Source: Paenibacillus sp. Soil750 (GTDB lineage Bacteria; Bacillota; Bacilli; Paenibacillales; NBRC-103111). Taken from it: a DNA stretch of 64,000 nucleotides. The DNA lies in contig NZ_LMSD01000044.1 of assembly GCF_001428045.1 (NCBI RefSeq), positions 1 through 64,000 of the forward strand, written 5' to 3'. The notes under the pieces were generated by a model that saw only the letters and a list, made by a program, of their open reading frames with translations, ran no database searches and was not told the DNA's origin. The position numbers and the translations under genes are program-made. This document shows positions 35,567 through 44,463 of the stretch, piece after piece (positions within the stretch are counted from its first letter, which is position 1; each line of letters starts with the position of its first letter).

Positions 35567-36883
35567 ATGAAAATGTTCAAACTTGTATCCGCATCAGTTT
35601 TGATTGCTTTTTCAGCTGCAGCCTGCTCCTCAGAAACCACTACGGATACCCCTGCGGTCAGTCCATCTAGCTCAAGTGTAACATCGAACATTCCGAAAGA
35701 AGTTAATTTAAAGATCGGCTTGCCAGGCAGCTATGACATCACAAGTAAAAAAATCATCGACGGCTTCCAAGCGAAATATCCCAACATCAAGCTTCAGATC
35801 GAAGAAGCGCCTTGGGCTGATTTTACAACTAAAATTGTAACGAATATCGCGGGTAATAACGCGCCTGATATCTGGTTTCAGGAAAATGCCGTTATCCTTG
35901 GTTACGGGACGCGAGGCGTTGCCGAAAATCTAGAACCCTATATTAAACGGGACTTAAAGACGGAGGATTATATCGAATCCCTGCTGTCCGCCAAGACACC
36001 AGACGGTAAAATTTACGGCATTCCGCATGGCGTCAACCCGAACGCACTCGTTTATAACAAGAAAATCTTCCAACAAAACAATGTTCCTTTCCCTACTGAC
36101 AACTGGACTTTCCAGGATATGATTGATGCGGCCAAGAAGTTGACGAAGGACACGGACGGTGACGGAAAAACGGATATTTACGGTTTCCAGACGGCTAGCT
36201 CTATTGCTCAGGGTTGGATTCCTTGGATCAAATCGACCGGGGGCTCAGCGCTTGATGCGGGCATGACGAAGGCAACATTCAGTGATCCCAAGACTGTCGA
36301 AGGCTTGACGCGTTGGGCCGATACGATCCTTAAGGATAAAATCAGCCCGACCCGAGAGATGCAAACGAATCAGAATTATTTTCAAAGCGAAAAAACGGCG
36401 ATGACGTTCCTGCAATATTCTGGTCAAGTCAACTTGAATAAGAACAAGCCTGATCTGGATTGGGATGTCGTCAAGGTTCCCATCGGTTTTGACGGCAAAC
36501 GCTTCGTTCCTACAGTCGTCAACCAATGGCTGATTTACTCCAAGGCGAAACCGGAAGCGAAGGAAGCGGCGTGGACATTCCTCAAATATTATTTGAGCGA
36601 CGAAGCACAGACGTTTCTTTCCGAAAGCGGAGCGAGCCTTCCTGTGAAGAAAACCGCGCTCGTAGCTCTCGAGAAGTCGAGCAGCAAGCCGGCCAATAAG
36701 CAAGCTTTTACGAAAGGCGTCGAGGAGGCTGGAGGCACGCTGGATGAGAATCCTTCCTGGAATCAATGGCGCGCAGCGGCAACCCCGATCCTGAATGATA
36801 TCCTCGATGGCAAGAAAGCGCCAACTGATGGAGCGAAGGAAATCCAGCAAAAAGTGCAATCCGTTTTGGACGAGAATAAATAA
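35567..36883 (+). CDS. ABC sugar-binding lipoprotein (system A)
   Basis: 438 residues from the ATG at 35567 with GGGAGG ahead; a longer reading from 35459 overlaps the LacI gene. Lipobox AAAC (Cys about residue 20), then a family 1 solute-binding fold (VNLKIGLPGSYDITSKKIID). It binds an oligosaccharide outside the membrane for the two permeases that follow. The LacI operator copy lies 54 bases upstream. Confidence 0.92.
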   Translation: MKMFKLVSASVLIAFSAAACSSETTTDTPAVSPSSSSVTSNIPKEVNLKIGLPGSYDITSKKIIDGFQAKYPNIKLQIEEAPWADFTTKIVTNIAGNNAPDIWFQENAVILGYGTRGVAENLEPYIKRDLKTEDYIESLLSAKTPDGKIYGIPHGVNPNALVYNKKIFQQNNVPFPTDNWTFQDMIDAAKKLTKDTDGDGKTDIYGFQTASSIAQGWIPWIKSTGGSALDAGMTKATFSDPKTVEGLTRWADTILKDKISPTREMQTNQNYFQSEKTAMTFLQYSGQVNLNKNKPDLDWDVVKVPIGFDGKRFVPTVVNQWLIYSKAKPEAKEAAWTFLKYYLSDEAQTFLSESGASLPVKKTALVALEKSSSKPANKQAFTKGVEEAGGTLDENPSWNQWRAAATPILNDILDGKKAPTDGAKEIQQKVQSVLDENK

Positions 36884-36919
36884 GTACGGACTTCAGGTCC
36901 GGTCGAATGAGGTGTTACG

Positions 36920-37807
36920 ATGCGCAAACAAGGCTGGTGGGGCTTCTGCTTCACCCTCCCTTTTCTCATACAATTGGCCGTCTTCTTTCTGTTCCCATTC
37001 TTCTTCTCGTTTTATTTAACCTTTACGAAATGGGATTTGTTCAACGCGCCGCATTGGATCGGTTTGAGAAATTGGTCGTTAATGGTGAAAAATGACGTGT
37101 TCTGGCTGGCACTGCGCAATGTGTTCTACTTCGCTCTGCTGTTCGTACCGGGTCAGACGTTGGTCTCCTTGCTGTTGGCTTACATGTTGAATCTGCAAAT
37201 TCGTGGAAAAACGTTTTTTCGGCTGATTTACTTCTTACCAGTCATTACGCCATGGGTTGCAGGAGGGCTGGTCTGGCTTTGGATTTACAATAACGAGTTC
37301 GGGATTCTGAATTGGATGCTGGATTCTTTGGGTCTAGACAGGGTAAATTGGGTCCGGAGTGAAAAGTGGTGGTTGGTCATCGGTTCAATCGCCATCGTGA
37401 ATATTTGGAAAGGTGCCGGATATTCCATGGTGCTGCTTCTCGCAGGTATGCAAAACATTTCCAAAGAAATCATGGAAGCCGCCCGGATTGACGGTACCAA
37501 CGGCTGGAAATATTTCACGAAAATTACGATACCACTCGTATCCCCGATGGTTTATATGGTCATGATCCTTTCGACGATTTCGGCGTTTCACGCATTTGAT
37601 GTGTTTCTGGTCATGCTTGGCGAGAAGGGCGACATAAACTCCATTCATGACAGGAATATGGTTCCGAACATTCTGATCTACCGGGACGCGTTCCTGAACG
37701 CGAAGATGGGCGCTGCATCCGCATGGGCGTGGGGATTATTTGCAATCATTCTGCTGGTCACGTTATTTCAGAAAAAAATGGAGAAGAGGTGGGTCCACTA
37801 TGAGTAA
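36920..37807 (+). CDS. ABC sugar permease (system A, first subunit)
   Basis: 295 residues with six hydrophobic segments and an EAA loop EAARIDGTNGWKYFTKITIP near 192. It starts 36 bases after the lipoprotein stop and overlaps the next permease by eight bases. MalF/UgpA-like. The ATPase is not coded here. Confidence 0.92.
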   Translation: MRKQGWWGFCFTLPFLIQLAVFFLFPFFFSFYLTFTKWDLFNAPHWIGLRNWSLMVKNDVFWLALRNVFYFALLFVPGQTLVSLLLAYMLNLQIRGKTFFRLIYFLPVITPWVAGGLVWLWIYNNEFGILNWMLDSLGLDRVNWVRSEKWWLVIGSIAIVNIWKGAGYSMVLLLAGMQNISKEIMEAARIDGTNGWKYFTKITIPLVSPMVYMVMILSTISAFHAFDVFLVMLGEKGDINSIHDRNMVPNILIYRDAFLNAKMGAASAWAWGLFAIILLVTLFQKKMEKRWVHYE

Positions 37808-38630
37808 ACAATCGCTTGGTCTACAGTGGGCCGCTTATATCGTCTTGATCGGCGGCATGCTGTTCATGCTGGTTCCTTTTATGCAGATGCTCACTACATC
37901 ATTAATGAAACCGGGCGATGAACTAACGTTGCCGCCAAAATTATGGCCACATCCGATTGAATGGAGCAATTATTATAAAGTTTGGGTCGAGGTTAATTTT
38001 GTACGATACGCGATGAATAGCGTATTAATTACTGTGCTTGATATGGTTGGCATGGTTGCCTCTTGCGCAATCGTCGCTTATGGGCTTGCTTTTTTCGAAT
38101 TTAAAGGACGCAACCTTATTTTTCTGGCAATGCTGGGCACGATGATGCTGCCATCGCAAGTCACCATGATTCCTACTTATTTTATATGGAAACAACTAGG
38201 TATGCTAAATACGTATTATCCGCTTTACCTGCGTAGCTTTCTGGGAGGCGCCTTCGGCATCTTTCTGATGCACCAGTTTTACAAGACGCTTCCGAAGGAA
38301 CTGTATGATGCAGCTTGGGTCGACGGAGCGAATCCTTGGACCATTTTTTATAAAATATACGTTCCGCTGACAAAGCCTGCCTTATCGGCCCTAGCTGTGT
38401 TTACCTTCATCAGTTCATGGAACAGTACGCTTGAGCCGCTTATTTATTTACAGGATAAAAAGCTGTATACGCTGCCACTTGGACTCCTGTTTCTGCGCAA
38501 TGAGGTGGATAATAAGACGACGATTATTATGGCAGGTTCCGTCATTACGCTTCTTCCGGTTCTGATTGTGTTTCTCTTCGCCCAGAAGCAATTCGTGCAG
38601 GGTGTAGCATCTGCGGGGTTAAAAGGATGA
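37800..38630 (+). CDS. ABC sugar permease (system A, second subunit)
   Basis: 276 residues from the ATG at 37800, which overlaps the end of the first permease by eight bases; a longer reading from 37740 is rejected. Six hydrophobic segments and the EAA loop DAAWVDGANPWTIFYKIYVP near 182. MalG-like C-terminus FVQGVASAGLKG. Confidence 0.92.
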   Translation: MSKQSLGLQWAAYIVLIGGMLFMLVPFMQMLTTSLMKPGDELTLPPKLWPHPIEWSNYYKVWVEVNFVRYAMNSVLITVLDMVGMVASCAIVAYGLAFFEFKGRNLIFLAMLGTMMLPSQVTMIPTYFIWKQLGMLNTYYPLYLRSFLGGAFGIFLMHQFYKTLPKELYDAAWVDGANPWTIFYKIYVPLTKPALSALAVFTFISSWNSTLEPLIYLQDKKLYTLPLGLLFLRNEVDNKTTIIMAGSVITLLPVLIVFLFAQKQFVQGVASAGLKG

Positions 38631-38640
38631 CTGAAATGCT

Positions 38641-38679
38641 TTATTCTTCGGCGGAATGGCCGCCCGGAATGAAGAATAA
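38641..38679 (+). promoter_or_regulatory. Intercistronic hairpin between permease and hydrolase genes
   Basis: TTATTCTTC and GAAGAATAA are perfect 9-base arms with inner GGCGG/CCGCC. A strong ribosome binding site, AAAGGAGGG, follows. No T-run, so a processing or stability hairpin is more likely than a terminator. Confidence 0.5.
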
Positions 38680-38700
38680 GGAAAAAAGGAGGGAAATGAG

Positions 38701-40470
38701 ATGGGGCCTGATTCGCTAGCATCTGGTTGGACGAATATGCCCGATATTTGGGGAGAGGGAGCTCTGTTTGCATTTTCAGGGTTTGATGGCGAAACCGACA
38801 CCCGGTCGCAATTCGTCGCAACCGTAGGGTCGGCAGGTTATGATTTGCTTATTCATACGCCAGAGCGTCGACTGCTTAAGCTTCAAACTGCCGATTTCGG
38901 TAAAGTGCGGATCGCTACAGGGGACGTGCTCATATCCGAAACGGATAGGGGAGAGATAATGATGATGTATGCAGCTTGGCATACGTTGATTGGTCATCTG
39001 CCAGAAGATGGAGACGTGGCTCTAGCATTCGTGGACGACGGGCTTGAGAACAGGAACGGGCTGACAATGCATACTGAGAATCTCTCCAATGGAGGACAAT
39101 TAACAATCACAGAGGATGTTGGTAAGGGGGATGTCATTGCGCTTCTGCTGGCTGCGGATGAACGATCCTGGGCATTGGCCTTCGGGACGAATGCAGCCGA
39201 AGCGACAAATCGCGCAGTTGACGCCATTCTGTTAGATCGACATCAAGTGATGAAGGAAAGACTGAACCCCTATGCTCAGTTGCCAGTGGTTCGAAATCCT
39301 GCAAGAGCCAGGCTGCTTAAAAAATGCTTAAGTATCATGAAAGTGAATACCCTTTCTGCTGAGGCGTCAATCGGCCAGATTTGGTCGACTCCTGATCGTG
39401 TACCCCACAGAGCCATGTGGCTGTGGGACTCGGTATTTCATTCCTTCGCCATGAACAGGATTCATGCCGATACTTCCTGGATGTTTCTCAAGAGTGTGCT
39501 CGAGACTCAGCTAGAGGATGGGATGATTCCGCATATGAGCAGAGCGGACGGCACGGTTTCTTCGATTACTCAGCCTCCCATATTGGCATGGGGTGTTTGG
39601 GAGAACTTCCGATTTACGAAGCGCTGGACGGATCTGTCCTATGCACTGCCCCGTTTGGAGCTTTATATGGAATGGGTCCTCACACACCGAGATAATAATC
39701 AAAATGGTCTGCTGGAATGGATGATCGAGGGAAATCCACTCTGCCGATCCGGCGAATCCGGCATGGATAATTCACCTCGATTCGATGAGGCGGCGCAGCT
39801 GGACGCTGTGGATTTTTCTTCCTATGCAGCTGCTGATATGACATATATGTCGCGTATTGCTGAAGAGCTGGGAGACCATGAGCGTTCATTGTTATGGTCC
39901 CGTCGTTCAGCTGCCATGTCGGCAAGCATACATAGTAAACTGTGGCACGAGGAAGACGGATTTTATTATGATCTTGCCATGAACGGAAGCATGTCGAAGG
40001 TGAAGGCGGTAAGCGGTTTTATGCCGATGCTGCTTGAGGATTTACCGGAAACAAGGACAGAGCGTCTGCTCGCGATGCTGCATGATCCACAGCACTTTGG
40101 TACGCCATTGCCTATTCCCAGCACGGCTGTATCCGAGCCTACGTACTCCACGGATATGTGGCGTGGGCCGGTGTGGATCAGCACGAATTATCTGATTATT
40201 ACGGGTCTGCGCAAGCAGGGGAAAGAGCAGGAAGCCAACAAACTGGCGGAGCGAACGATTGATGCTGTGCAGTCCTGGTATGAGCGGCATGGCGTCATTT
40301 TTGAATATTTCGATGCCGAAGCCAAGACTTCACCGCTTGCTTGCAGCCGGAAAGGTCCACCTCTGCAACAATACGATATACGAAGAAAAATTGACGTGAT
40401 CCGCGATTTTCACTGGTCCGCTGCGTTAACCGCCTGTTTACTATTAGATTCGCAGCCCATATCTGGTTAG
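38701..40470 (+). CDS. GH63-type glycoside hydrolase (MGH1-like domain)
   Basis: 589 residues, no signal peptide. After an N-terminal beta domain (about 1-190), an (alpha/alpha)6-type catalytic domain shows PHRAMWLWDSVFHSFAM (about 238), DNSPRFDEAAQLDAVDFSSY near 360, STDMWRGPVWISTNYLI near 482 and HGVIFEYFDAEAKTSP near 527; Asp of WDSVF and Glu of FEYF fit the acid and base. GH63 and related enzymes hydrolyse alpha-glucosides, mannosylglycerate or glucosylglycerate. It would cut what system A imports. The exact substrate is not readable. Confidence 0.8.
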   Translation: MGPDSLASGWTNMPDIWGEGALFAFSGFDGETDTRSQFVATVGSAGYDLLIHTPERRLLKLQTADFGKVRIATGDVLISETDRGEIMMMYAAWHTLIGHLPEDGDVALAFVDDGLENRNGLTMHTENLSNGGQLTITEDVGKGDVIALLLAADERSWALAFGTNAAEATNRAVDAILLDRHQVMKERLNPYAQLPVVRNPARARLLKKCLSIMKVNTLSAEASIGQIWSTPDRVPHRAMWLWDSVFHSFAMNRIHADTSWMFLKSVLETQLEDGMIPHMSRADGTVSSITQPPILAWGVWENFRFTKRWTDLSYALPRLELYMEWVLTHRDNNQNGLLEWMIEGNPLCRSGESGMDNSPRFDEAAQLDAVDFSSYAAADMTYMSRIAEELGDHERSLLWSRRSAAMSASIHSKLWHEEDGFYYDLAMNGSMSKVKAVSGFMPMLLEDLPETRTERLLAMLHDPQHFGTPLPIPSTAVSEPTYSTDMWRGPVWISTNYLIITGLRKQGKEQEANKLAERTIDAVQSWYERHGVIFEYFDAEAKTSPLACSRKGPPLQQYDIRRKIDVIRDFHWSAALTACLLLDSQPISG

Positions 40471-40565
40471 CGGGAAGACGAGTATGTAAGCCGAAGCAAG
40501 AAGTATTGTACACCTATGAGTCGAACCACATATTTCCGAATATCTACCATGTAGGAGGGATTATG

Positions 40566-42398
40566 ATGAAGGATTCAGAGCTCCATGATGTCAAACTTCA
40601 AGAGATCGATACTCAGCGCCAGTTGGAATTACCCGTGCAAGAGGAAGAAACCGGCCAAGCCCGTAAGATGACTCGGAGAAGCTTGCTTGCCGTACTAGGA
40701 ACGGCTGGTTTAACGGCAGCAGCCGGAGGAATGGTGATGAGTTTACTAGGAACGCCGGCAGCAGCGGCAGGCAGTTCTGTGACCGAGAATGTGTACGAGC
40801 AGCAAGGGTTAGCACTACTGGAAACTTGCGATCCAGGTTGGGTAAATGTTCTTGACTACAACGCAGTCGGAGATGGAACTACGGATGACACGGATGCCTT
40901 CCGTTCCGCTGCAGCTACCGGTAAGCCGATGATTGTCCCCAAGACGACGTCCTTCTATAAGCTGAGTGGTTCTGTCTCGCTGACGGCTTCTATGATCGGA
41001 ATTGGTATGCCGGAAATCCGAATGGACGGTTCCGATGGGTCTGAGCAGAAACGCATGCTGCAAATTCATAATTATCTGGGCGGAGGACTCCATGTCACAG
41101 GACTTTACCTGAATGGCGGTTACACAACCGGCACAGCCAACGAGCAGTCGCATCTTGTCAGGATCGCCAATTCCGTCAATGTATTTATTCATAACAATGT
41201 CTTACTTGCACCTTACGGTGACTGTGTCTATATTGGCTCCGATTATATTGCTCCCAGCGAGAATGTGCATATACGCGACAACGTACTCAGCAATCCAAGA
41301 AGATGTGCAGTCGCTGTCGTCTCCGGCCGAAAAGTGTGGATCGAAGGCAATGTGATCAAGGATTCCTTTCCGTATGTTGCCACCATTGACTTGGAGCCGA
41401 ATAGCTCCTCTACGGGCTCGGATATCGTTGAGGATATCTGGATTACAGAGAACGAGTATTATAGCGAAATTTATTTCATTAATTCCTACAATCCTAATAC
41501 GGCTTCTCCGAACAAACGGATAACAATTACGGGAAATAAGGGCCAAGCGCGATATTTCTTCCGCTGTAATAGTGCTCCGGCAATCACCGTGCAGGTGACC
41601 ATCAAGGACAACGATTTTTACGGGTCTGTCTCCGACGCTCGCATGATCCAAAGCTCCAATGTGACCAAGGGACTTGAAATCAGCGGAAACCGCGATTATG
41701 CGACAGGTGCATCTGGCTGGAATATCGCGAATTCAGAAGCTCCGATCGTCGCTGGCAATCGGATCGAGTCGGCAAGAGCAATAGCCGTCTCATTTACCAA
41801 CTGCTCTTCCGTTCAATTCAAAGACAACTTGATTAAGGATATCAATTCTTCGAATGGAGCCGTCCGGTTTGCAGGGCCCCAGGCGACAGGTCGTCATCTC
41901 ATCACCGGCAATCAGTTGGTCAATATTGGCAGTGTTGGATACTGGTTTGGCGGCGTGGTGACGGAGACGTTATTCGACGGCAATGTGACGGAGTGCGCGG
42001 GGAAATGCGTTCAAATCGATACGCCGGCAGTGGGCTCAGACCTTCGGATTACAGCTGGAAACGTGTTCGCAGGCACGGGGATTCCCGTATTCGGGGCTGC
42101 GAATCTGAAGGTTTGGACATCACCTGAAATACAGTCGAAGGATATGATATCGGGATGGGCTACAGCCTTACCTGTTACGGGAACATGGAAACGCGGTTCC
42201 ATCCTGTGGAACGTTCAGCCTTCCACACTGTCACCAGTAGGCTGGATTTGCGTCTCCGACGGCTCTCCCGGTGTATGGGAACCGATTGGCTCTGCCGGAG
42301 CGCTAAGTGCTTCGTCACTAAAGCTGAAATCGCCAAATGGAAGCGTATTTATAGTGACAGTTACCGATGCAGGTCAACTATCCGTCACGCCAGCTTAA
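40566..42398 (+). CDS. Tat-exported right-handed beta-helix protein, copy 1
   Basis: 610 residues from the ATG at 40566 (AGGAGG seven bases ahead; ATG 40563 also possible). Twin-arginine signal MTRRSLLAVLGTAGLTAA after a 35-residue hydrophilic head, ending at AAAAGSSVTENVY. The body begins like Pectate_lyase_3 (VNVLDYNAVGDGTTDDTDAF) and continues as parallel beta-helix repeats (NVHIRDNVLSN, KVWIEGNVIKD). Such folds bind or cut polysaccharides such as pectin. A short C-terminal domain (about 545-610) ends the protein. It shares its signal layout and SSVTENVY with the next gene. Confidence 0.8.
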   Translation: MKDSELHDVKLQEIDTQRQLELPVQEEETGQARKMTRRSLLAVLGTAGLTAAAGGMVMSLLGTPAAAAGSSVTENVYEQQGLALLETCDPGWVNVLDYNAVGDGTTDDTDAFRSAAATGKPMIVPKTTSFYKLSGSVSLTASMIGIGMPEIRMDGSDGSEQKRMLQIHNYLGGGLHVTGLYLNGGYTTGTANEQSHLVRIANSVNVFIHNNVLLAPYGDCVYIGSDYIAPSENVHIRDNVLSNPRRCAVAVVSGRKVWIEGNVIKDSFPYVATIDLEPNSSSTGSDIVEDIWITENEYYSEIYFINSYNPNTASPNKRITITGNKGQARYFFRCNSAPAITVQVTIKDNDFYGSVSDARMIQSSNVTKGLEISGNRDYATGASGWNIANSEAPIVAGNRIESARAIAVSFTNCSSVQFKDNLIKDINSSNGAVRFAGPQATGRHLITGNQLVNIGSVGYWFGGVVTETLFDGNVTECAGKCVQIDTPAVGSDLRITAGNVFAGTGIPVFGAANLKVWTSPEIQSKDMISGWATALPVTGTWKRGSILWNVQPSTLSPVGWICVSDGSPGVWEPIGSAGALSASSLKLKSPNGSVFIVTVTDAGQLSVTPA

Positions 42399-42441
42399 TA
42401 ATGGAAGCTAATCCAACATATTTCTGGGAGGGGTTTTAGGT

Positions 42442-44394
42442 ATGAGTAACCAACAGACAAATCCAAATGATGAAATTACGGAAGTTTCCACAGAAGGTAC
42501 GTCAGTGATGAGGATTAATCGTAGGAAGCTGCTAGCATCAATTGGAGCGGCGGGAGTAGCTTTTGCCACAGGGGGCCTGCTCAACTCTAGGTTTCAAGGT
42601 GTAGCGGAAGCGAAATCATCCGTTACGGAAAACGTATACGGTCCGTTAGGCCAAAAATTAATGCTGACCGATTTACGCAATATCGACATGTGCTTGTCCG
42701 TGTCGTTGAGCGGGTTGCGAACATCCGCTGATCTGCTCCCTGAGGCTGCTTATTATGTGACGGATGCGGGGAAGGAAGGTTATTTTCTACTCGACAGCGC
42801 AGATACGACTTCGGTAGACAATACCGGAACAGTAGTCGTTACAACACGTGGCAAAAGATTTAAGCGAATAATCAGCGAAACCATTCTGCTATCCTGGTTC
42901 GGCGCTATTGGTGACAGTGTAACTGTAGAAACACAAGCTTTGCAGAATGCCATTAACGCCGCTGCCGGTAAAAAGCTGTATATCCCGAAGCAGCGTGTCG
43001 GTTATTATTTGACCAGTCAACTGATCGTGCCGAGCAACATAGTCATCGAATGTGAATCTGGTACCGTCATCCAAGCAATTGATAGTTTAAACAGAAAATC
43101 ACCTTACGAGCGACTGATCCGAATTAAGAATGCGAAACATGTGCATATCATCGGCAACGGAGCTACCTTGCAGATGAACAAACCTGCTTACAACTCCGGA
43201 GAGCAGGCACATATTTTCGATATAAGCGGATCGGAAAACATTGTCATCGAAGGGATTCATGCCAACGACAGCGGTGGGGATGGATTCTATATCGGTAATT
43301 ACGAGGCGTCTCAACCCTATTGCAAGGACGTTGTTTTGCGGGACTGTGTAGCTAATAATAATCGCAGGCAGGGTCTTTCCGTTATTAGCGTGGACGGATT
43401 GCTGGTAGAGAGGTGCAGATTCACGAACACGACCGGCACAGCACCGAAAAGTGGTGTCGATATCGAGCCCAACAACAATTCAGGCCAGGATGTCTTGAAA
43501 AAAATTCGGTTTGTGGATTGCGTTGCTGAGGGCAATGTCGGGCGTGGCTTTCTCGTGACTCTTCATCGGATGACTGCTGCCAATGAGCGTGTTGATATTA
43601 CCTTTGAGCATTGCCGAACCAAAAGCAATTCCTTCGGTAGCTCAGTCAATTATGGCGCGGAAGGAGCGAATGCGGTCAAGGGCGAGGTGAAATTTATCGA
43701 TTGCATGGCGGAAAAGGAGCAGTACGCTGGGTTTTCGGTATTATCAAGCTCCCCAGAAAGCATTAAAGTGTCCTTCATACGCTGCAGAGCGGTAAATTGT
43801 AATACGGTAAACGCACCTGAAGACCCCTATGGTTACGGTTCTTCATTCATTGTAACGACTGTACCGCAGTTTCCAAGAACAGCCATCGGCAATGTAGATT
43901 TTGTGGAATGTGCATCGATCGAAGAGCGACCAGTGCCTTTGATTGCACGCGGATTTTCGGTTAAGAAAAATGGCTCAGAAACCATTCGTAATATCAGGTT
44001 TGTCAACTGCACGGCAAGTGGGGGCGCACAGCGTCTGTTGTATGTAGATCCAACCGCAGATCAGGTGTTTGCAGATCTATACCCGATGCCTGAGATGACA
44101 CTGGCGTCCGTAGCAGCAATTGACCCTGGTGCCAACGGACATGTTCTTACCAATGCAGGCACTTCCAGCATTTCAGCGTTCACACTGCCACAGTCTAAAA
44201 AGGGACAGAAATTTACGGTAGTTATTGAGTCACCCTACCTGATTAAACTAACGCCGCAGTCCGGATCGTCGATCAGGACCCCTTCTGGTCTCAAGGGCGA
44301 ACTCGAATCAGCAAATCCCGGTGATTCAATCACCTTAAAGGGGCGAACGGACGGCAACTGGGATATCGTTGGATTTGTAGGTGGATGGTTTTAA
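42442..44394 (+). CDS. Tat-exported right-handed beta-helix protein, copy 2
   Basis: 650 residues. Twin-arginine signal MRINRRKLLASIGAAGVAF, ending before KSSVTENVYGPLGQ. Beta-helix repeats follow (ENIVIEGIHANDSGGDGFYI; LLVERCRFTNTTG; KIRFVDCVAEGN), with cysteines regularly placed at the ends of turns. GGGAGGGG precedes the ATG by about ten bases. Forty-three bases after copy 1, so one transcript and probably a diverged duplicate. Likely a secreted or wall-bound polysaccharide lyase, hydrolase or binding protein. Confidence 0.78.
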   Translation: MSNQQTNPNDEITEVSTEGTSVMRINRRKLLASIGAAGVAFATGGLLNSRFQGVAEAKSSVTENVYGPLGQKLMLTDLRNIDMCLSVSLSGLRTSADLLPEAAYYVTDAGKEGYFLLDSADTTSVDNTGTVVVTTRGKRFKRIISETILLSWFGAIGDSVTVETQALQNAINAAAGKKLYIPKQRVGYYLTSQLIVPSNIVIECESGTVIQAIDSLNRKSPYERLIRIKNAKHVHIIGNGATLQMNKPAYNSGEQAHIFDISGSENIVIEGIHANDSGGDGFYIGNYEASQPYCKDVVLRDCVANNNRRQGLSVISVDGLLVERCRFTNTTGTAPKSGVDIEPNNNSGQDVLKKIRFVDCVAEGNVGRGFLVTLHRMTAANERVDITFEHCRTKSNSFGSSVNYGAEGANAVKGEVKFIDCMAEKEQYAGFSVLSSSPESIKVSFIRCRAVNCNTVNAPEDPYGYGSSFIVTTVPQFPRTAIGNVDFVECASIEERPVPLIARGFSVKKNGSETIRNIRFVNCTASGGAQRLLYVDPTADQVFADLYPMPEMTLASVAAIDPGANGHVLTNAGTSSISAFTLPQSKKGQKFTVVIESPYLIKLTPQSGSSIRTPSGLKGELESANPGDSITLKGRTDGNWDIVGFVGGWF

Positions 44395-44463
44395 GCTGCG
44401 AAGAATGAAGTCAGTCGCAGTTCTTATAGATAGAACCCTAGGGGATAAGGAGATATAAAGAAG

